A stretch of DNA of 64,000 nucleotides, taken from NCBI GenBank assembly GCA_028023455.1, contig JAQFVV010012489.1:1460381-1524380 (forward strand). Direction: 5' to 3'. The notes under the pieces are model-generated. The model ran no database searches and was not told where the DNA came from. It saw only the letters and a list, made by a program, of their open reading frames with translations. The DNA is from Epiperipatus broadwayi (taxonomy: Eukaryota > Onychophora > Udeonychophora > Euonychophora > Peripatidae). Made by a program: the position numbers and the translations under genes. Below, in pieces: positions 1-12,699 of this stretch (position 1 is its first letter; each line of letters starts with the position of its first letter).

Positions 1-315
1 TTAACAACAGATAATGGATAATCATTTTTCATAAGAGTTTGTTCTATGTAGATTTTTTTCTTTTTTCAAATTGCTGGATTATAAACAAACTTCTTTTGCT
101 TTGTTCCATAGTGATAGTATAACTTCATGTTTTGTATTTCTGGTGTGATTGGATGTATGTTCTAAGTATTTTCCTGTATGTGTGGGTTTTCTGTAAATTG
201 TAGTCTTGATTTTGCCATGAGAGAGACTTGTCACAAGAACGTCTAAGAATGCCAATTTATGTTCTTGTTCTGATTTCATTGAGAATTTAATTGAAGGGCA
301 TATGTTTAATGTGTT
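1..315 (-). mobile_element. Penelope-like element RT C-terminal fragment, cut by the window edge
   Basis: Minus-strand reading from about 315 down to 79 is open and shows the signature that follows the RT catalytic motif in Penelope-like elements: IKFSMK, then FLDVLV, then YRKPTHTG and NHTRNTKH. A stop at 76-78 is followed, after a frameshift, by a stretch ending NDYP, which fits the next conserved PLE block. The catalytic YVDD motif would lie upstream and is not recognisable above 315, so the copy is 5'-truncated or decayed there. The endonuclease part, if present, is outside the window. It is one of several PLE remnants here. Family assignment is firm; subfamily is not. Confidence 0.85.
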
Positions 316-1766
316 TTCAGAAAGTTAAATAAAGTTAAATTTTTCTAAAAACATTCAATATTTAATTTTAGATAATAAAAAAATAGTCCAATATATAAAT
401 ACAAAACCTGAAAACGATTTCTTTTTATTTTATGAATCAGATACCTCATGAAACATATCTATAACGATATATTTTATAGTATAGTTTTAAAATTTTGAAT
501 TTTTGTTTTGAATTCAATCTTTCAACAGTTTTAATCTATAAAATGCTCTATTTTTTTAAAAATAATGTAAATTATCTTAATTTTTTATTTTTCTCATCAC
601 AATATTTAAAAAAAAAATTTTTTATTGACTATCTATATTCAACTTAAAAATTGTATTACAAATTATTTATTACATACTATACATCTATGTTTTATAAATT
701 CTTTCAAAGAACTAAAATATAATTTTTATTATCTTTTTTATTTTCGATTAAATTTTAGTGATTTCAAATAGTTCTTTTATCTTACTCAGATTTTAATTAA
801 AGTAGAATGAACATATGTTTGCCTTTAAAAAAAAAAAAATCAGCAAAATGTTAACTTTTTTTTCTAGCATTCTTCTTATTATTATTTTTATTTAAAAACT
901 TTCAAATATTAAAAATATGGTTTCTGCTTTTTTTACCCCACTTTTTCATTCTTGTGAATTATTTGCCATTTGTTCAGAATAGTTCGATGTTATAATAAAA
1001 GTAGTGAATTCAAAAATTAATGTTTTCTGGGTTGCTTCTTAATTGATGAAATAAAAATCAATTCTTGATTAATTAAATGTAACTGTTGGGATTCTTCATC
1101 TTCTAAAGAGCTGTCTCTAAATTTATTGTATACCTACAAAATTTAGTGAAGTAATAAGAGGTGAATGCCCAAAAGCCAAGAGATCCAGTAGTGACCTCAG
1201 GTGGGAAAAATAAAAGTAAATCTTGTGGTCAAGTGAATGAATTGTGCTCAACATGTCATTTTTGTGCTTGACTGACATTTTGAATTTAGTAACTGACAAT
1301 TCATCTACTATATTACTGCTATTGTTATTTCCCTGAGAGTTCTTAAGACAAAATAGTAAATTTATTTGAAGTTTAAAAGTAATTTTTCTAATTATTTATT
1401 ATATTCACTTCCCGTTTTTGTTATATATGCATATATAGTAAATGAATACAACCAACGCTAGAATGTTTCAATAGCATTACTTGCATTTAGAAACATTAAT
1501 TCTGAATATTACAACTTAGGTAATAGTTTGCAAGTGTTAAAGTAACAGCTATTAAACACAGATATAATAAATAATCAATTTATGCTTTGAAAAATCTCCA
1601 AAGACTAAGTTAAAGATTTCATAATGCTAAATGAAACTCAAATATAATAAATGAATACAAACCAATACATATGTTTAGAATAGTCTTGGAATCAATATAC
1701 TTAAGAACTTTTAACCTATTAGGTAAAAAGGTTTCCTTTTATGTAACCTTGCATAATATAGACTTT
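316..1766. other. AT-rich sequence without recognisable gene
   Basis: No open frame of note, no RNA gene and no clear element. Poly-A/poly-T runs and short AT-rich motifs only. Confidence 0.6.
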
Positions 1767-1840
1767 GTGTTTCTAAATACAGGTAGTGCTGGTGAAACAT
1801 CCATTGTGTTTGTAACTACAGGTAGAAATTGTTGAAACAT
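1767..1840. repeat. Two-copy tandem duplication, period about 39 bp
   Basis: Two diverged units sharing ACAGGTAG and TGAAACAT at matching offsets (1767-1800 and 1806-1840). An old local duplication. Confidence 0.6.
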
Positions 1841-2479
1841 TTTAGCATTGATTTGTATTCAATTTCTATATTTGAATATCATTTAAAATTATCCAATCTT
1901 TAATATAAACATATGTGATTACCTTTACAAAGTGACCACAAAAACAACAAAAAGAAGAACATAGAAATTAATGTTGAATGACTTTTAAATAAATAGGCAA
2001 AAAATTGCTTGCTTCATATATAAAAATAGAAGTTATATTTTAAATTAAATCTAAACTAAAAAATAAAGCTCTTATGATGTTACATAATTTTTGAAACTTT
2101 ATAAAAAATAATAAAAATATAACGAATATTATACTTTTGTAAATGTAATTATATATGATTAATTATATAAGTTTAAAATATGTTTAATTAAATAAAGACT
2201 CACTTATATAATAGGTCCCATTTTTCTTTAAACTTTATTATTTAAATTCTTAATTAGATTTGATCAAATTATATAATTGTTTCAAAATTCTTAGAAATTT
2301 CGCTTGTAATATTAAGTGATGCAAATTAAATTTATTAAATAAAAGTAAAAATTAAATTTACTACCATAAGCAGCCACTTTGCAAAAAACAAATCTCAAAA
2401 ATTACCAACTTTATCAAAATCTTTATATCTCGTACTTCTGCTTTTTTTTAATGAATTGAATTCTATTAAATTTATAACA
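1841..2479. other. AT-rich sequence without recognisable gene
   Basis: Nothing supported. Long A/T runs and short direct repeats of AAATTAAATTTA type only. Confidence 0.5.
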
Positions 2480-3560
2480 TTCTTCTAATTCTTTCTACCA
2501 TAGATAATTGGTTTTTCAGGTCATTCATTATGTTATCTATCCATCTTTTCCATGGTCATCCTATTCGTCTTTATTCTTACTGATAAAGTTTAAGGTTTAT
2601 TTTAATTCTCCACCCATCATTTATTTTAATAATATGCTTTAATGATAAAATTTATAAAAACGACTTAGGTAGCAAACTATTAGTTTTTTGTTCTCTATTT
2701 TGTCCCATTGTGTAATGATTTTAAAATTTATGATGCTTTATCTTTAGCATTTTTCCAATTGTAAAATCTAATGCATATTTTACTATTTTAATAACAAGAA
2801 GTAATATTTTTATTATATTTCTTTGATATCCTACATCAGTTCAAAGTACAACTTAACTCCTTCACTTTATATTTAATATTTGCATTAACAAAAGCATTCC
2901 ATTTCATTCTAAAGATATCCTTGAAAGCATGAGAAATAAGTGATATGTTATGAAGTTAAAATAGCTTCTCATTAAATAAAAATGTAAGTCTTTATCCAAG
3001 TAAAACACTCCTACCTACCAAAATTCTTATATACAACAGTATACTTTTTTATTTATATTCCTTATTATCAATTATTTTTCCAATCATGTTTTATTTATTG
3101 TTCCCTTCCATCCCATTTTAATTTTGGTAACATCATACTGTCCTTATATTTCACAATATAGTTTAGCAACTTTTTTTTAATTACTTAAAATTTTTCCAAC
3201 TTTCAACACTCAATACAATTTATCATAATTTCTATATCCTACACTCAAAAAATAAATGTTAAACATTCTCTCTACATCTTTAATCAAATGTTTATCTCCT
3301 TTTGCTTTTTTCTTTTGTAATTAAGGTTTCTGCTTTTGATCCAATAACAATAACTTCTCTTTAATGTTATTATACATTCATCCATATTTTATTATAATTT
3401 CTATGCTTTTTTAATTCCACATTATGTTTTGCTCATATATGTTTCCATAACTTTCCTTTTTTTATTTAGCCAGTTTATCCTCTTTTTCCACTTGTCATAA
3501 TTATGTACCCATAATACATTCCCTACACAAATATACTGCTTTTTAATGTAAATACATGAA
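2480..3560 (-). mobile_element. Decayed non-LTR retrotransposon (RT C-terminal part)
   Basis: On the minus strand, near 2,490-2,580, the reading WKRWIDNIMNDLKNQL preceded by RRIG matches the C-terminal block of RTE-type and related non-LTR proteins (usual form GRPRKRWIDDI...DL). The region up to about 3,560 has the same C/T-rich plus-strand texture as other antisense RT relics in the window, but stops and frameshifts prevent identifying the palm motifs. The family signature is one short motif plus texture, so limits are approximate. Confidence 0.55.
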
Positions 3561-5144
3561 AATAAATTTCTATTTATTCATGAACTGAACTAATGCTCAT
3601 TGATTAGTCGTATTCCTCTGGAATGGATTACAACCACTAATTAAATACTTTTTTGTTAATAGATGGAGACTATTTAATATTGTTTGATTTGTAAACAGTT
3701 GTACTCTTAATATTATCTATATTTTATAAATTTTTTAAACTCGTGTAAAGAATCATCTCATCATGCACTTTGAAAAAAAATTTAACCAATTCAATTTTAA
3801 TGGCTCACAAAATAATTTATTTTCTATTATAAAAGTATGTAGTTATTTCTTTGATACAATCTCTTTTATTAATAAAGTAAATTTTAATTATTTAAATGCA
3901 ATAATCTTGCACTACTTTCTGAAACATCTAATATTTTGTCATTCTTCTATCATATCAGTACTTTTTGAATTTTTTAACTGTAACTAATTCATTTTATAAA
4001 TTATTAATTAACATGAGCTTAAAAGCATAAAAGAATAAAGTAACTATTAGATATTAATTTATATTCTTTACGAGGAGGCGTTAAAAAGGTAAAAAATATT
4101 CTCCACTAAATATAGAACTACTAAGCACAATATTTCCACTCAAGTTTAGTGTCCAGGTTTCAAACCCAATGAATCGATTTAAAGAATTCTGATAATAATA
4201 CTATGCATGTCTAATATTTTTATAAAAATTATTCATTAGCCTATACACTCATTAAAAAATAAAACAGAAGAAAATTACTAGAATATTTTAAATAGGGCTG
4301 TAAGTTCCAGGTATTTAATATCATCTTTCAATAAATAATACACAAAACATCTTTAAGGAATGAATTGCATTTTGTGTTAAATTAAAATGTATATACTTTA
4401 ATTCACATTTATATATGAATGTGTGCAACAAATTTCAGATTATCAAATATAACTTATGTTAATACTCATAAGTATTAAGAGAGGTATGACATTTAGTTTA
4501 TAATTATATATAATTTTGTTTCAAATAGATACTTCTGTGATTAGGATGGATAATTTTTCACAATCTATTACTTGTAAATGTCAACACAACAGATTTTTTT
4601 TAAAAAAAAAATGCTTTGTAAAAACTCACAATTGTCCCATAATTTTATTTTTAAGTATAAACATTTCTTACATGTATCAAATCCATTTTGAATTAATAGT
4701 ACTCCTTTATTTAATAAGAACGATCTCATTGCTGTCTTATAAAATATAAAAATAACTAAACAAAAAGGAAATAACAACATTACAAATGTCTTCAAATATA
4801 CCATAATTCTAAAAAAATATTTTATGTGTTAGACTTTCTTTAGCTTAAATCCCTATCAAATGAAGTGCTTCCATTTTACATTGATTTCTTGATTTAAACA
4901 AACAGCAAATAAAAAAGTGTAAATTTATCTAGATTACCCTTCACATAATTTTTTTAGACTATTTTATGTAAAACACACTTCAGATTTAATATTTTAAGTT
5001 AGTTTATTACCGTTTAAGCACCTTTTACAGGTTGAGATTGCCCACCCTTCAAGCACAACCGATACTTTGCAGGATTTTCCAGGTATTCTTCAGTGAAAAA
5101 AAATTATAAGTTACTAATATATCTATTTTAATGAGTCATTTTTA
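3561..5144. other. AT-rich sequence without recognisable gene
   Basis: Short open frames of 74-78 codons occur on both strands around 3.8 and 4.6 kb but show no motif and overlap antisense, as expected by chance at this composition. Around 4,100-4,200 there is a faint SINE-like patch (AGTGTCCAGGTTTCAAACCC) too degraded to call. Confidence 0.5.
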
Positions 5145-5799
5145 ATGAAGCAAAAAAGAGGAAAAAACAACAAATATCTGTATTCATCGGATAAAGACCA
5201 AAATATTGAAATTTATATAAATGAATTATTAAATGTTGAATATAATTATAATCTTGTATACAAAATTATTAAAAATTTTAATAGAAAATATAAAAATAAA
5301 AATATTAATAATAAGGTTGATTATATTACTAATAAAAACATGGATATCAATACCATACATTTCAAATAAACAAGTATATTTTATAAGGAAAATATATAAA
5401 GATATATATGAAATTGCATTTTATGCATCTCCTGTATTAAACAAAATAATAACTCATTTTTAAATCAAAATTATATTATATGTAAATGGAGATGAAAATG
5501 TGGTATTGGATATATAAAGGAAACAAGATGTACCTTGGAAAAAAGAAGTAAAGAGCACTTGCAATTATTAAAAAGAGTTCAAAACACTAAACAAAATTGT
5601 AATGGAAATGATAATGTTTCACCATCATCTTTTTATGATCATAATATATGTTTTTAATATTGATTATGATAATGTGAAAATATTACAAACTGAAAGAAAC
5701 AATAATAAAAGGAAAATAAAGGGAATTATGTTAATATATAAATGTAAGCATGACTTAATAAATAGACAGGCAGAAAATATAAAAATGAATAAATTGTGA
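5145..5799 (+). mobile_element. Penelope-like element fragment: RT C-terminus plus GIY-YIG endonuclease
   Basis: Plus-strand reading, spread over frames, gives in order: an Asn/Lys-rich stretch (5,145-5,360); a block ISIPYISNKQVYFIRKIY (about 5,340-5,400) matching the PLE segment 'sLPYi.g.se.i.RilR'; then from 5,501 CGIGYIKETR followed by LEKRSKEH, which matches the second half of a GIY-YIG nuclease with its catalytic Arg and following Glu/His; then, after one frameshift near 5,655, DYDNVKILQTERNNNKRKI and LINRQAE, the conserved PLE C-terminal tail. YIG reads YIK here. RT palm motifs are missing, so the copy is 5'-truncated. Non-functional. Confidence 0.8.
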
Positions 5800-7375
5800 G
5801 AAGATTAGACTTTGAAAGTGTGTTTGAAGATAGCTTAAAAAAATTAATTTTAGTTGACAGACTACAAAGCTAGTCAAAATTGCTCCTAAGTGAATAAAAA
5901 TTTTAAAATTGTATTTTATTTATATTTATTTTATCGTAATTATTAATATTTAATTACAACAATAAGTATATAACTTCAAAGGAATACAGATATCTAATAA
6001 TAATATCATTATATATATAGCATTATCAGTATTTGCAACCATTTACAAAGAAATATAACCATTCCAAATTTTTTGATGACTATATAAATATCAATTCATA
6101 ACAGAAAAATAATTCCGCATACAGCATTATTCAGTTAATTTAATATTTTGTGATGATGTTTATTATCATCTTGTGCAGCAAATTTTTCTCTCCGAAAAAT
6201 TTCAGAAACTTATTTAAATGTAGCTCTTATTGTCTATTATCCTTAACCATATTTTTATAATAAAAACAATTACTTGTGCAAGTATTTAGAGTGACTTTGT
6301 AACATTTTTGTAATGTAAATGGAGTCCGTTTTTTTCATAAAATCACAATCAAGTTCACCACGAAGTACTTTTTTAAAATTGTTTTGTATCATTTATTCAT
6401 TCTGCAAGTCCATTCTGATGGAAATGTGGTTTTACAATAATAGATTGTATAGTATCACCTTCAGCAAATTGAAAAAAACATACTGATACGGTTTTATAAT
6501 CCGTTGTACCTTTAAAATATTTCAGACCATCCTTGAATGAAATTTTTCTAATGCTTTTAATGATGTAAACAAAATAAAAGTTCTTCAAGCAATTACTTTA
6601 ATTGCAATAGTTATAACACCTTGGTAAAAATAAACCATAATTATACTGTATTTGCTTATTAAAACCAGCAGCGATATATTAATGGAGCCTATATTGCACT
6701 TTACTTTCTTATTTAAAAAGCTGCCAAGATATTAAAATTGGCACGCATTCGTAAGTTGAGAACCATACATATATATACAGCATGAAATTTCTCACATACA
6801 AGTAACTTCATCATCTTCATTACTCATTCTCCAACCTACCTCCAGTCCCAGAAGGAAATAACAAATATTTGACTGTTTGAATGGTTATGATATAAAAAAT
6901 AATTTAATAATAGTATTTATATGGAATATTTTCAAAATTAAATTCTGCTTTATCAATATATTTGATTTTCTGAAAATAAAATTAACTTAAACAAATATTT
7001 ATCTATTTATAAATTCTAAAAACAAAAGATATAACTTGGAAAAATAAAAGTTAAAAATGGAACTATTGATTAAAGAGGTAGGTTTATTTGCCCACTTTTA
7101 TGACGTGAAAATGGTTTTAATTTTCACTTATTTCCTTTGATTTAAAAAAAGAACAAAAGAAAAATAAAATTGCACACAAAAAGATTAAAATATAAACAAA
7201 TAATAAAACCTAAATGTCAAATAAAAATGACAAAAAATTTAATATGCATATTATTGACCCAAAAAGCTCACTAAAGTTATATTGAGTTGTTAGAATAAAT
7301 TGTTTAATTACAGTAATTCAGTCTACATTTTAATAATACAGTAATTCAGTCTAGCACTCTGCTGTACAACCATCT
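5800..7375. other. AT-rich sequence without recognisable gene
   Basis: A 63-codon minus frame at 6,397-6,588 has no motif. At 7,310-7,355 a short tandem repeat of ACAGTAATTCAGTCTA (two units) is present. Confidence 0.5.
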
Positions 7376-7445
7376 ATATAATCATGCTTAAACCAATAAA
7401 ACATCACACGACCACTATTTCCTATGCATACACAAGCTTTATTTA
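7376..7445 (-). repeat. Foldback-family tail fragment
   Basis: Carries TTAAACCAAT...ACATCACACGACCACTATTT...CACAAGCTTT, the reverse complement of the constant tail seen at the long end of the palindromic elements at 21.6, 24.3 and 24.8 kb. Isolated and degraded. Confidence 0.5.
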
Positions 7446-8489
7446 GCGGTATGCGATGCAATGCACTATGGCTTCTCCTTTCTCGTAGTCAGGAATCTCT
7501 CAGCCACTATGCCCCAGAAAAATAGCCACTTTCTCTTCCCTTTCCATTCCCCACCCTACATTTTTTCCATATTCTTATCTATCTTGCTCCATCCCATTTT
7601 CACAAGATTATCTTTGCCCAGTCTATGGCCTTTACATCTAATCCCCCTTATATTTTTCCAAACCCACCATAAAACCCAAGAACCGACTTTCTGTATAATC
7701 ACTTTGTTTATATTTATTCTACCACAACATCATTATTTGCACCCTTTTTGCCTGTAAGCATTTACCTTCAATTAACAGATACCTAATATTTCCTATGCCT
7801 TCCTTATATAGCTTGAATCACCCATATTTCTCCATTTGCGTGTATATTCCCTTGTTGCTAATGATCCTGTCAAAGCATTAAACAATAAATTACTTTCCTT
7901 GCTATTATCTTAAATTAATTCACATCCAATATTTTGTTTCCTTTCATATATATATATATATATTTAAACTCCTTTTGCTATCCATACTAGTTTTTCATCT
8001 CTCCAACTTTTTATTTTTTATTAATGCATCTATTCTTCTATCCCATTCCTTGCCACTGTAACACACAACAATTCTCCTAACATAATCATCCCACCTTTTG
8101 TATCAGTATACTAATATAAATTCTTTATCCAAATCTTCTGCCTACCATACTAACTTCCTCACCCATCTTGGTACTGTCCTTTACTCATAACCCAATTAAA
8201 TACTATTTTGGCTATTCTTTTATTATTCATAATTTTGCAATCTACTAAAAATTTTCATTTTGCTTTTTGAATCTCCCATGTAAAAATTTTATCATCCCAT
8301 TTCTCACTGAATTGACTTTTTTGCTGTCCACACATCTGCATCTAATGCATGTATTTCTACTTTTCTTTATATTTTTTTAACTATAATACATCATTACCAT
8401 AAGTTAACCCAGTTTTCCTTTCCATACAATTCTAGCTACATCACATTTATTATATAAAAACTCTGTTAATTTCTTTATAAGTCCCTTTC

Positions 8490-8600
8490 TTTTCTTTGCT
8501 TCATTTAAACCATCAAACATCACATGATCACCATCTCTATACTAGCACATAATTTGTTGTATGGGGAGTTTTGCTTTTGTTTGCTTCATTTATCAATTTT
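8490..8600 (-). repeat. Foldback-family end fragment nested in the non-LTR relic
   Basis: Contains AAACCATCAAACATCACATG, then ACTAGCACATAA and GGGGAGTTTTGCTTTTGTTT. These are the tail and outer-arm sequences of the palindromic family, seen also at 22,140-22,222. It interrupts the RT relic, so it inserted after that element. Confidence 0.6.
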
Positions 8601-8744
8601 TTCTCTGATTCATTCAAGAAATTTCTCTTATTCCTTAAGGTAATTCCCAAATAGTTATATCTATGCACCACATTTTACTTTATATCTCTCAATAAAAACT
8701 CTTGGTCTTCTTTTCCCCAGTATTTATCATCATTACTTTTAATT

Positions 8745-8996
8745 TTATTTCACTAAAATTAGCCCCATCTCTTTATCCACTCTTGTGCACATCTTCAACA
8801 TAACTTCCATATCTTTTCTACATTCTGTGCACAAGAACATATCAGCAAATAAAAAACCTGATAATATATGCACTCTCTTACCATCTATAAATAGTATCTC
8901 TACTCCTCTTCTTAGTCTTTCTATTGCTCTCTCCATTTCTCTCAAATATAACAAAAACAAAATAGGTAACATAGGGAATCCCTGCCTTAGCCCCAT
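8745..8996 (-). pseudogene. Non-LTR reverse transcriptase palm fragment
   Basis: An 84-codon open stretch. It begins GLRQGFPMLPILFLLYL, the RT block 'GLRQGcplSPlLFnlYl', and runs through GFLFADMFLC, where the catalytic FADD has become FADM, so the second catalytic aspartate is lost. DMEVMLKMC and MGLILVK follow, as expected after the catalytic box. Part of the 7.4-11.1 kb element. Confidence 0.8.
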
Positions 8997-10249
8997 CTCC
9001 TTTTAACTCTGATTTTATATTTCCTTATAGTAATTATTTCATACAATATATTAATAAGATCCACTAAAGCTCCATGCATTCCCAAATTTATTAAACTTAT
9101 CCATAATCTATTTTTATTTATTCTATCATATGACTTATCTATATTTATAAAGACCATATATAACTATTTTCCTATATTTTTCTATTCATGTCTATAAGTT
9201 ATGTGACTACAAATAAACTATCTTCTATATGACTATCCAATCAAAAATCTTCTTACATTTCTCTCACTATATTATTTTCTTCCATCCATTTTTCTATCCT
9301 TTCAGCCCCAGATATGCAAAAACTTTACATAAACACTAATGTTATCACTCTTGGTCTAGAATTGTTTAACTTTCCATGATCCTTACCCTTTCCTCTCCTT
9401 ACTCTAATATTATTTTAGTTATCTGGAAATTCTCTCTTCTGTGCCTTCTTATTAAAAATAATAGATTTAATTTTGTTCTATTTTTAAAATTCATCACCAT
9501 CTCTACTACCTACCTATCTAAACCTTTTGCCTCTCCACTTTTCAATTTCTGCCCTGCCTCATTCAATTCATTTTGTGTAAATCTAATATTTCTATTGCTA
9601 TATGCTTTTATATTTATTATCACTCTGTTCACATCTAACATTATTTGTATATCCATTACATACTTTTTTAAGATTGTCTCTTAATTCTTATCTAGGGCTA
9701 CACTCTATTCCCTCATCATCTAGCTATTTTTTTCTTCTACATTCCTTCTTTTAATATATTTCCAAACTATTTTACTCTCAACTCTTCCACTTTTATTAAT
9801 ATCTTCCAACAATTTACTATTTAATTTCATTCTCTTTATATAATTATCATATTTTAGCCAACTTTTTTTAAAAATATTTTTTTCCTTTAATATTAACAGC
9901 TTTTTCACTTTCTTTGTTTTTAGTAGTGCGTTTATATTCTCTGCATGCTTTTTTCTGTCTTTTACTCTTTTACTAATTCTCAGGTTTTCTATTATTTTTA
10001 TTTTTCTGAATATTCCACTTTTCTACTTCACCACACCAGTTTTTATATTCATTCCAACAAACTCTTCCATGATTTCTTCTATTGTTATTTTATATTCTTC
10101 TAACTTATTATTATCATTTATTCTCCATCCACATCTTCCCCTATCCTTTTGACTTTTGTTACTATTTTCCATCACATTACTAACTATTTCTATTATTAAA
10201 AAAACTATGATCACTATTACATACTCTCCCTCTTCATTAGCAAACCCTT

Positions 10250-10620
10250 TATACCTTATTTATTTTCTATTTCTCTACTAATACATAATCAATTGCATGA
10301 AATATATTATTTATAGCCATGTGCATTGTCTTTTATAAATATCTGATAATTTTCCAATGCTCAAATTCACTCCACAACAAAAATTATTCAAAAATTCTCC
10401 ATTCTTGTTATCCATATCATCAATTTTTTCAACATGCCCCCATAACCATTATCCCTCTCCTCCTTTTTTTTGAAACTCTGTATATTTTTAACTAGGCATT
10501 CATATATGTTACTGTTTCACTCCATTATAGTTTGACTATCTCTAGTGGCCATATACACTATCACCACTATTCATCTTGCTTTCCTAACTTATCTCAAACA
10601 ACAAATGTACTTGACACTTT
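10250..10620 (-). pseudogene. APE-type endonuclease remnant of the non-LTR element
   Basis: Minus-strand reading in pieces gives GHVEKIDDMDNKNGEFLNNF, the place where intact endonucleases have GDFNAHIG...D.NG..L..F, followed about 20 residues later by CTWL, the 'TW' strand. Stops interrupt it. The catalytic Asp/Asn pair of GDFN reads GH here. Confidence 0.55.
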
Positions 10621-11139
10621 ACAGTATTTAAATATTTTTTTGACTCCTACACTACCAATCCCTTTTTCTTTTTTATTTATATCCTTTCATACCAAGTCTT
10701 CCAGTATATATTCTTCTTCTCATAGATGTGTTTCCACTTCTGCCAATACCTCAGGCTCTTCATTTTAGAACTGCTTTATTTAATTCCAGACATTTGTATT
10801 ATTCTGATTTCCTACCACCTTGCATATTCAAATATTCAATTTTAACAATTTCTTCTTTTTTTTTTTACTATTTTTTTAGAAATTCTTTTGGTTCTTTCTT
10901 CTTTATCACATTTGCAATTAGCTGGTTTATCATTAATTTTACAAATCTATTTCCTCTTCACATCTACATTTATATCTGGATCAGCTATTCTTTGTTTACT
11001 TCTTACATGCCATTCATTCTCCTTTGTTTTGATAATACTGTAATTTAAAACCCTACTATCTTTTATAAGTTTCTCAAACTATATTTTGTAAATCAAACCC
11101 CCTAATTTTTTATTTTCTTGTTTTGCTATATGGCAAACT

Positions 11140-11395
11140 CTTTATACATATATGCTACCTAGTGCAAGCCTAGTAATCAATGGCTGCAGGATGGTTTGTG
11201 CATAAAATTCCCATATTGCCAGACTACTTTTTAGCACGTGGCTTTTATCAGTGAGGAATTTTGGATCTGCTAGAGGGTTGCATTAAATCCTTAGATTTAG
11301 GTGTAGTGCTCTCAGATCCAAATCTCCTCACTGATAAAAAACCACAAACCTTTCTGCATCCATTGACTACTGAAGCCATGCAATCAAAATTTTTT
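11140..11395. mobile_element. Foldback (palindromic) element, internally deleted copy
   Basis: The left arm has GTGCAAGCC, AGTAATCAATGG, GTTTGTGCATAAAAT and an antisense hammerhead remnant (about 11,210-11,266: TATCAG where TCATCAG is expected, and GTTTC lost). The right arm has CTCAGATCCAAATCTCCTCA, CTGATAAA, then jumps to AACCTTTCTGCATCCATTGA, so the right hammerhead is deleted. The loop is very short compared with the 21.6-kb copy. No TSD seen. Confidence 0.75.
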
Positions 11396-12699
11396 ATGAA
11401 TAGATCACATGGCTAGCAATTCTGTTAGATAAATTAAAATCTCCAGGCATTTGAACATTATTATGCCAGCAAAATGCATCTTCTTCTCTGATCTCCTTAA
11501 TTTATTTTTTCATTTCATTGTCCTAATATTAATGAATTCCTTTTCTTCCTCTATATTATTCTTTTGAAAGCTGTTTCTTTATTTCAAAATATATTACATT
11601 CTTATATTTCCTGTTTCTTCTATTTTGCATTTTATTTACATCTTTCAACAACCCACATTTCACAATAAAGTTTTAAGTATTTTAACTCTCATTTCAATAG
11701 AAACCACATCTATAGTTCAAATTATTATTCTACAGTTATCAATCAAAGCTTTTTTACTTGTACCAAATAATAATTATGTTCTTGTGGTAGCATATATTCT
11801 TTCACATTTTATATATTTGTATCTTATTGAACTGCTTTTTTAAAATTTATATTAATTATCAATAGTTCTGATTTTTTTAAAACTTTTATCTTTCTAATAT
11901 AAACTGACAATATATTCTCTATTCACTTATTCTATTTCTTACATATATGCATAAATTATTTTTCCATTGTCTTTGCATATTGTAAAATCTTTTTAGCTCA
12001 CTATCTGCCATACTCTCAACATAATTTTATTAAATATTGTTTTTATTAGTCTTTTTATTCATATAGTCTAGTTTTATAAATAGTTAAATTTCCTTCAGTT
12101 TTCCTTGTTAGATGAAAAGCTAATTTCATTTCTCTTGTCAATATTTCACCAAAAAATACTTCATTTTGAATTCAATTCTATCTGAAAATTTCTGAAATCT
12201 CTGACCAATACAAAGTACCTCATTTTTAAATATTAAAGCAGTTACTATCACCATTATCAAATTATTTTCCATATGCCTATATGCTAATATGAATCTAAAA
12301 AATCTGCTTGCCACCACCACTGAGCATTCTTTTTTCACATAGTAATATATTTAATATAATTGAAGTTTAAACCCTGTTTTATACATATGTGTATGAAATG
12401 AACTGAGAAAGTTTCTGAACTATGAATGTAATTAATTATAATTGTAGATATTGATAGACTTTCTTTACTAACTGTATCATTGTTTCTTTTATATTTTTAG
12501 TATTTAGTTGAAAGGCTTTAAAGCATTACCATGTCATTTTCAAGCCTTTATTTGATACTTATATTTAAAATGAGAATTAAACTGTAATTTTGTCATTACC
12601 ATCTATGACTGCCTTTGTCTTAACCATTTACATCTTCATCTTTTCATCTCCTGTAATTCCTGAAAGAAAATATTAATAATTGTGTGATATAATTTTAAA
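11396..12699. other. AT-rich sequence, possible continuation of antisense non-LTR relic
   Basis: C/T-rich plus-strand texture like the element at 7.4-11.1 kb continues, and the minus strand at about 11,430-11,470 reads MPGDFNLSNR, which resembles an endonuclease GDFN box but lies in the wrong place for the element downstream. No supported gene. Confidence 0.35.

Larger units (their letters stand above)
7446..11139 (-). mobile_element. Decayed non-LTR retrotransposon with APE-type endonuclease and RT
   Basis: A long antisense element read 11.1 to 7.4 kb. In protein order: an endonuclease-like segment (about 10,620-10,250) with DKNGEFLNNF and CTWL, matching the APE endonuclease 'D.NG..ll.F' and 'TW' blocks; a linker with Trp/Arg-rich pieces (10,214-9,720); the RT palm (8,996-8,745) with GLRQG and a damaged FADD box; and a C-terminal part with KRIAKIVFNWV near 8,230. 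Several frameshifts and stops make it a pseudoelement. It contains a foldback fragment at 8,490-8,600 and is bounded by another at 11,140. The RT wording (GLRQG..LPILFLLYLREMER) differs from the RTE-type relics elsewhere in the window, so it is a separate lineage that I do not name. Confidence 0.75.

Noticed and set aside
7461-7757. 98-codon plus-strand frame rich in Pro, His and Leu
   Set aside because: Sense shadow of the antisense non-LTR relic; composition follows its C/T-rich strand.
11430-11470. GDFN-like endonuclease box (MPGDFNLSNR, minus strand)
   Set aside because: About 900 bp upstream of the readable endonuclease segment and with no supporting blocks; likely chance or a separate decayed fragment.
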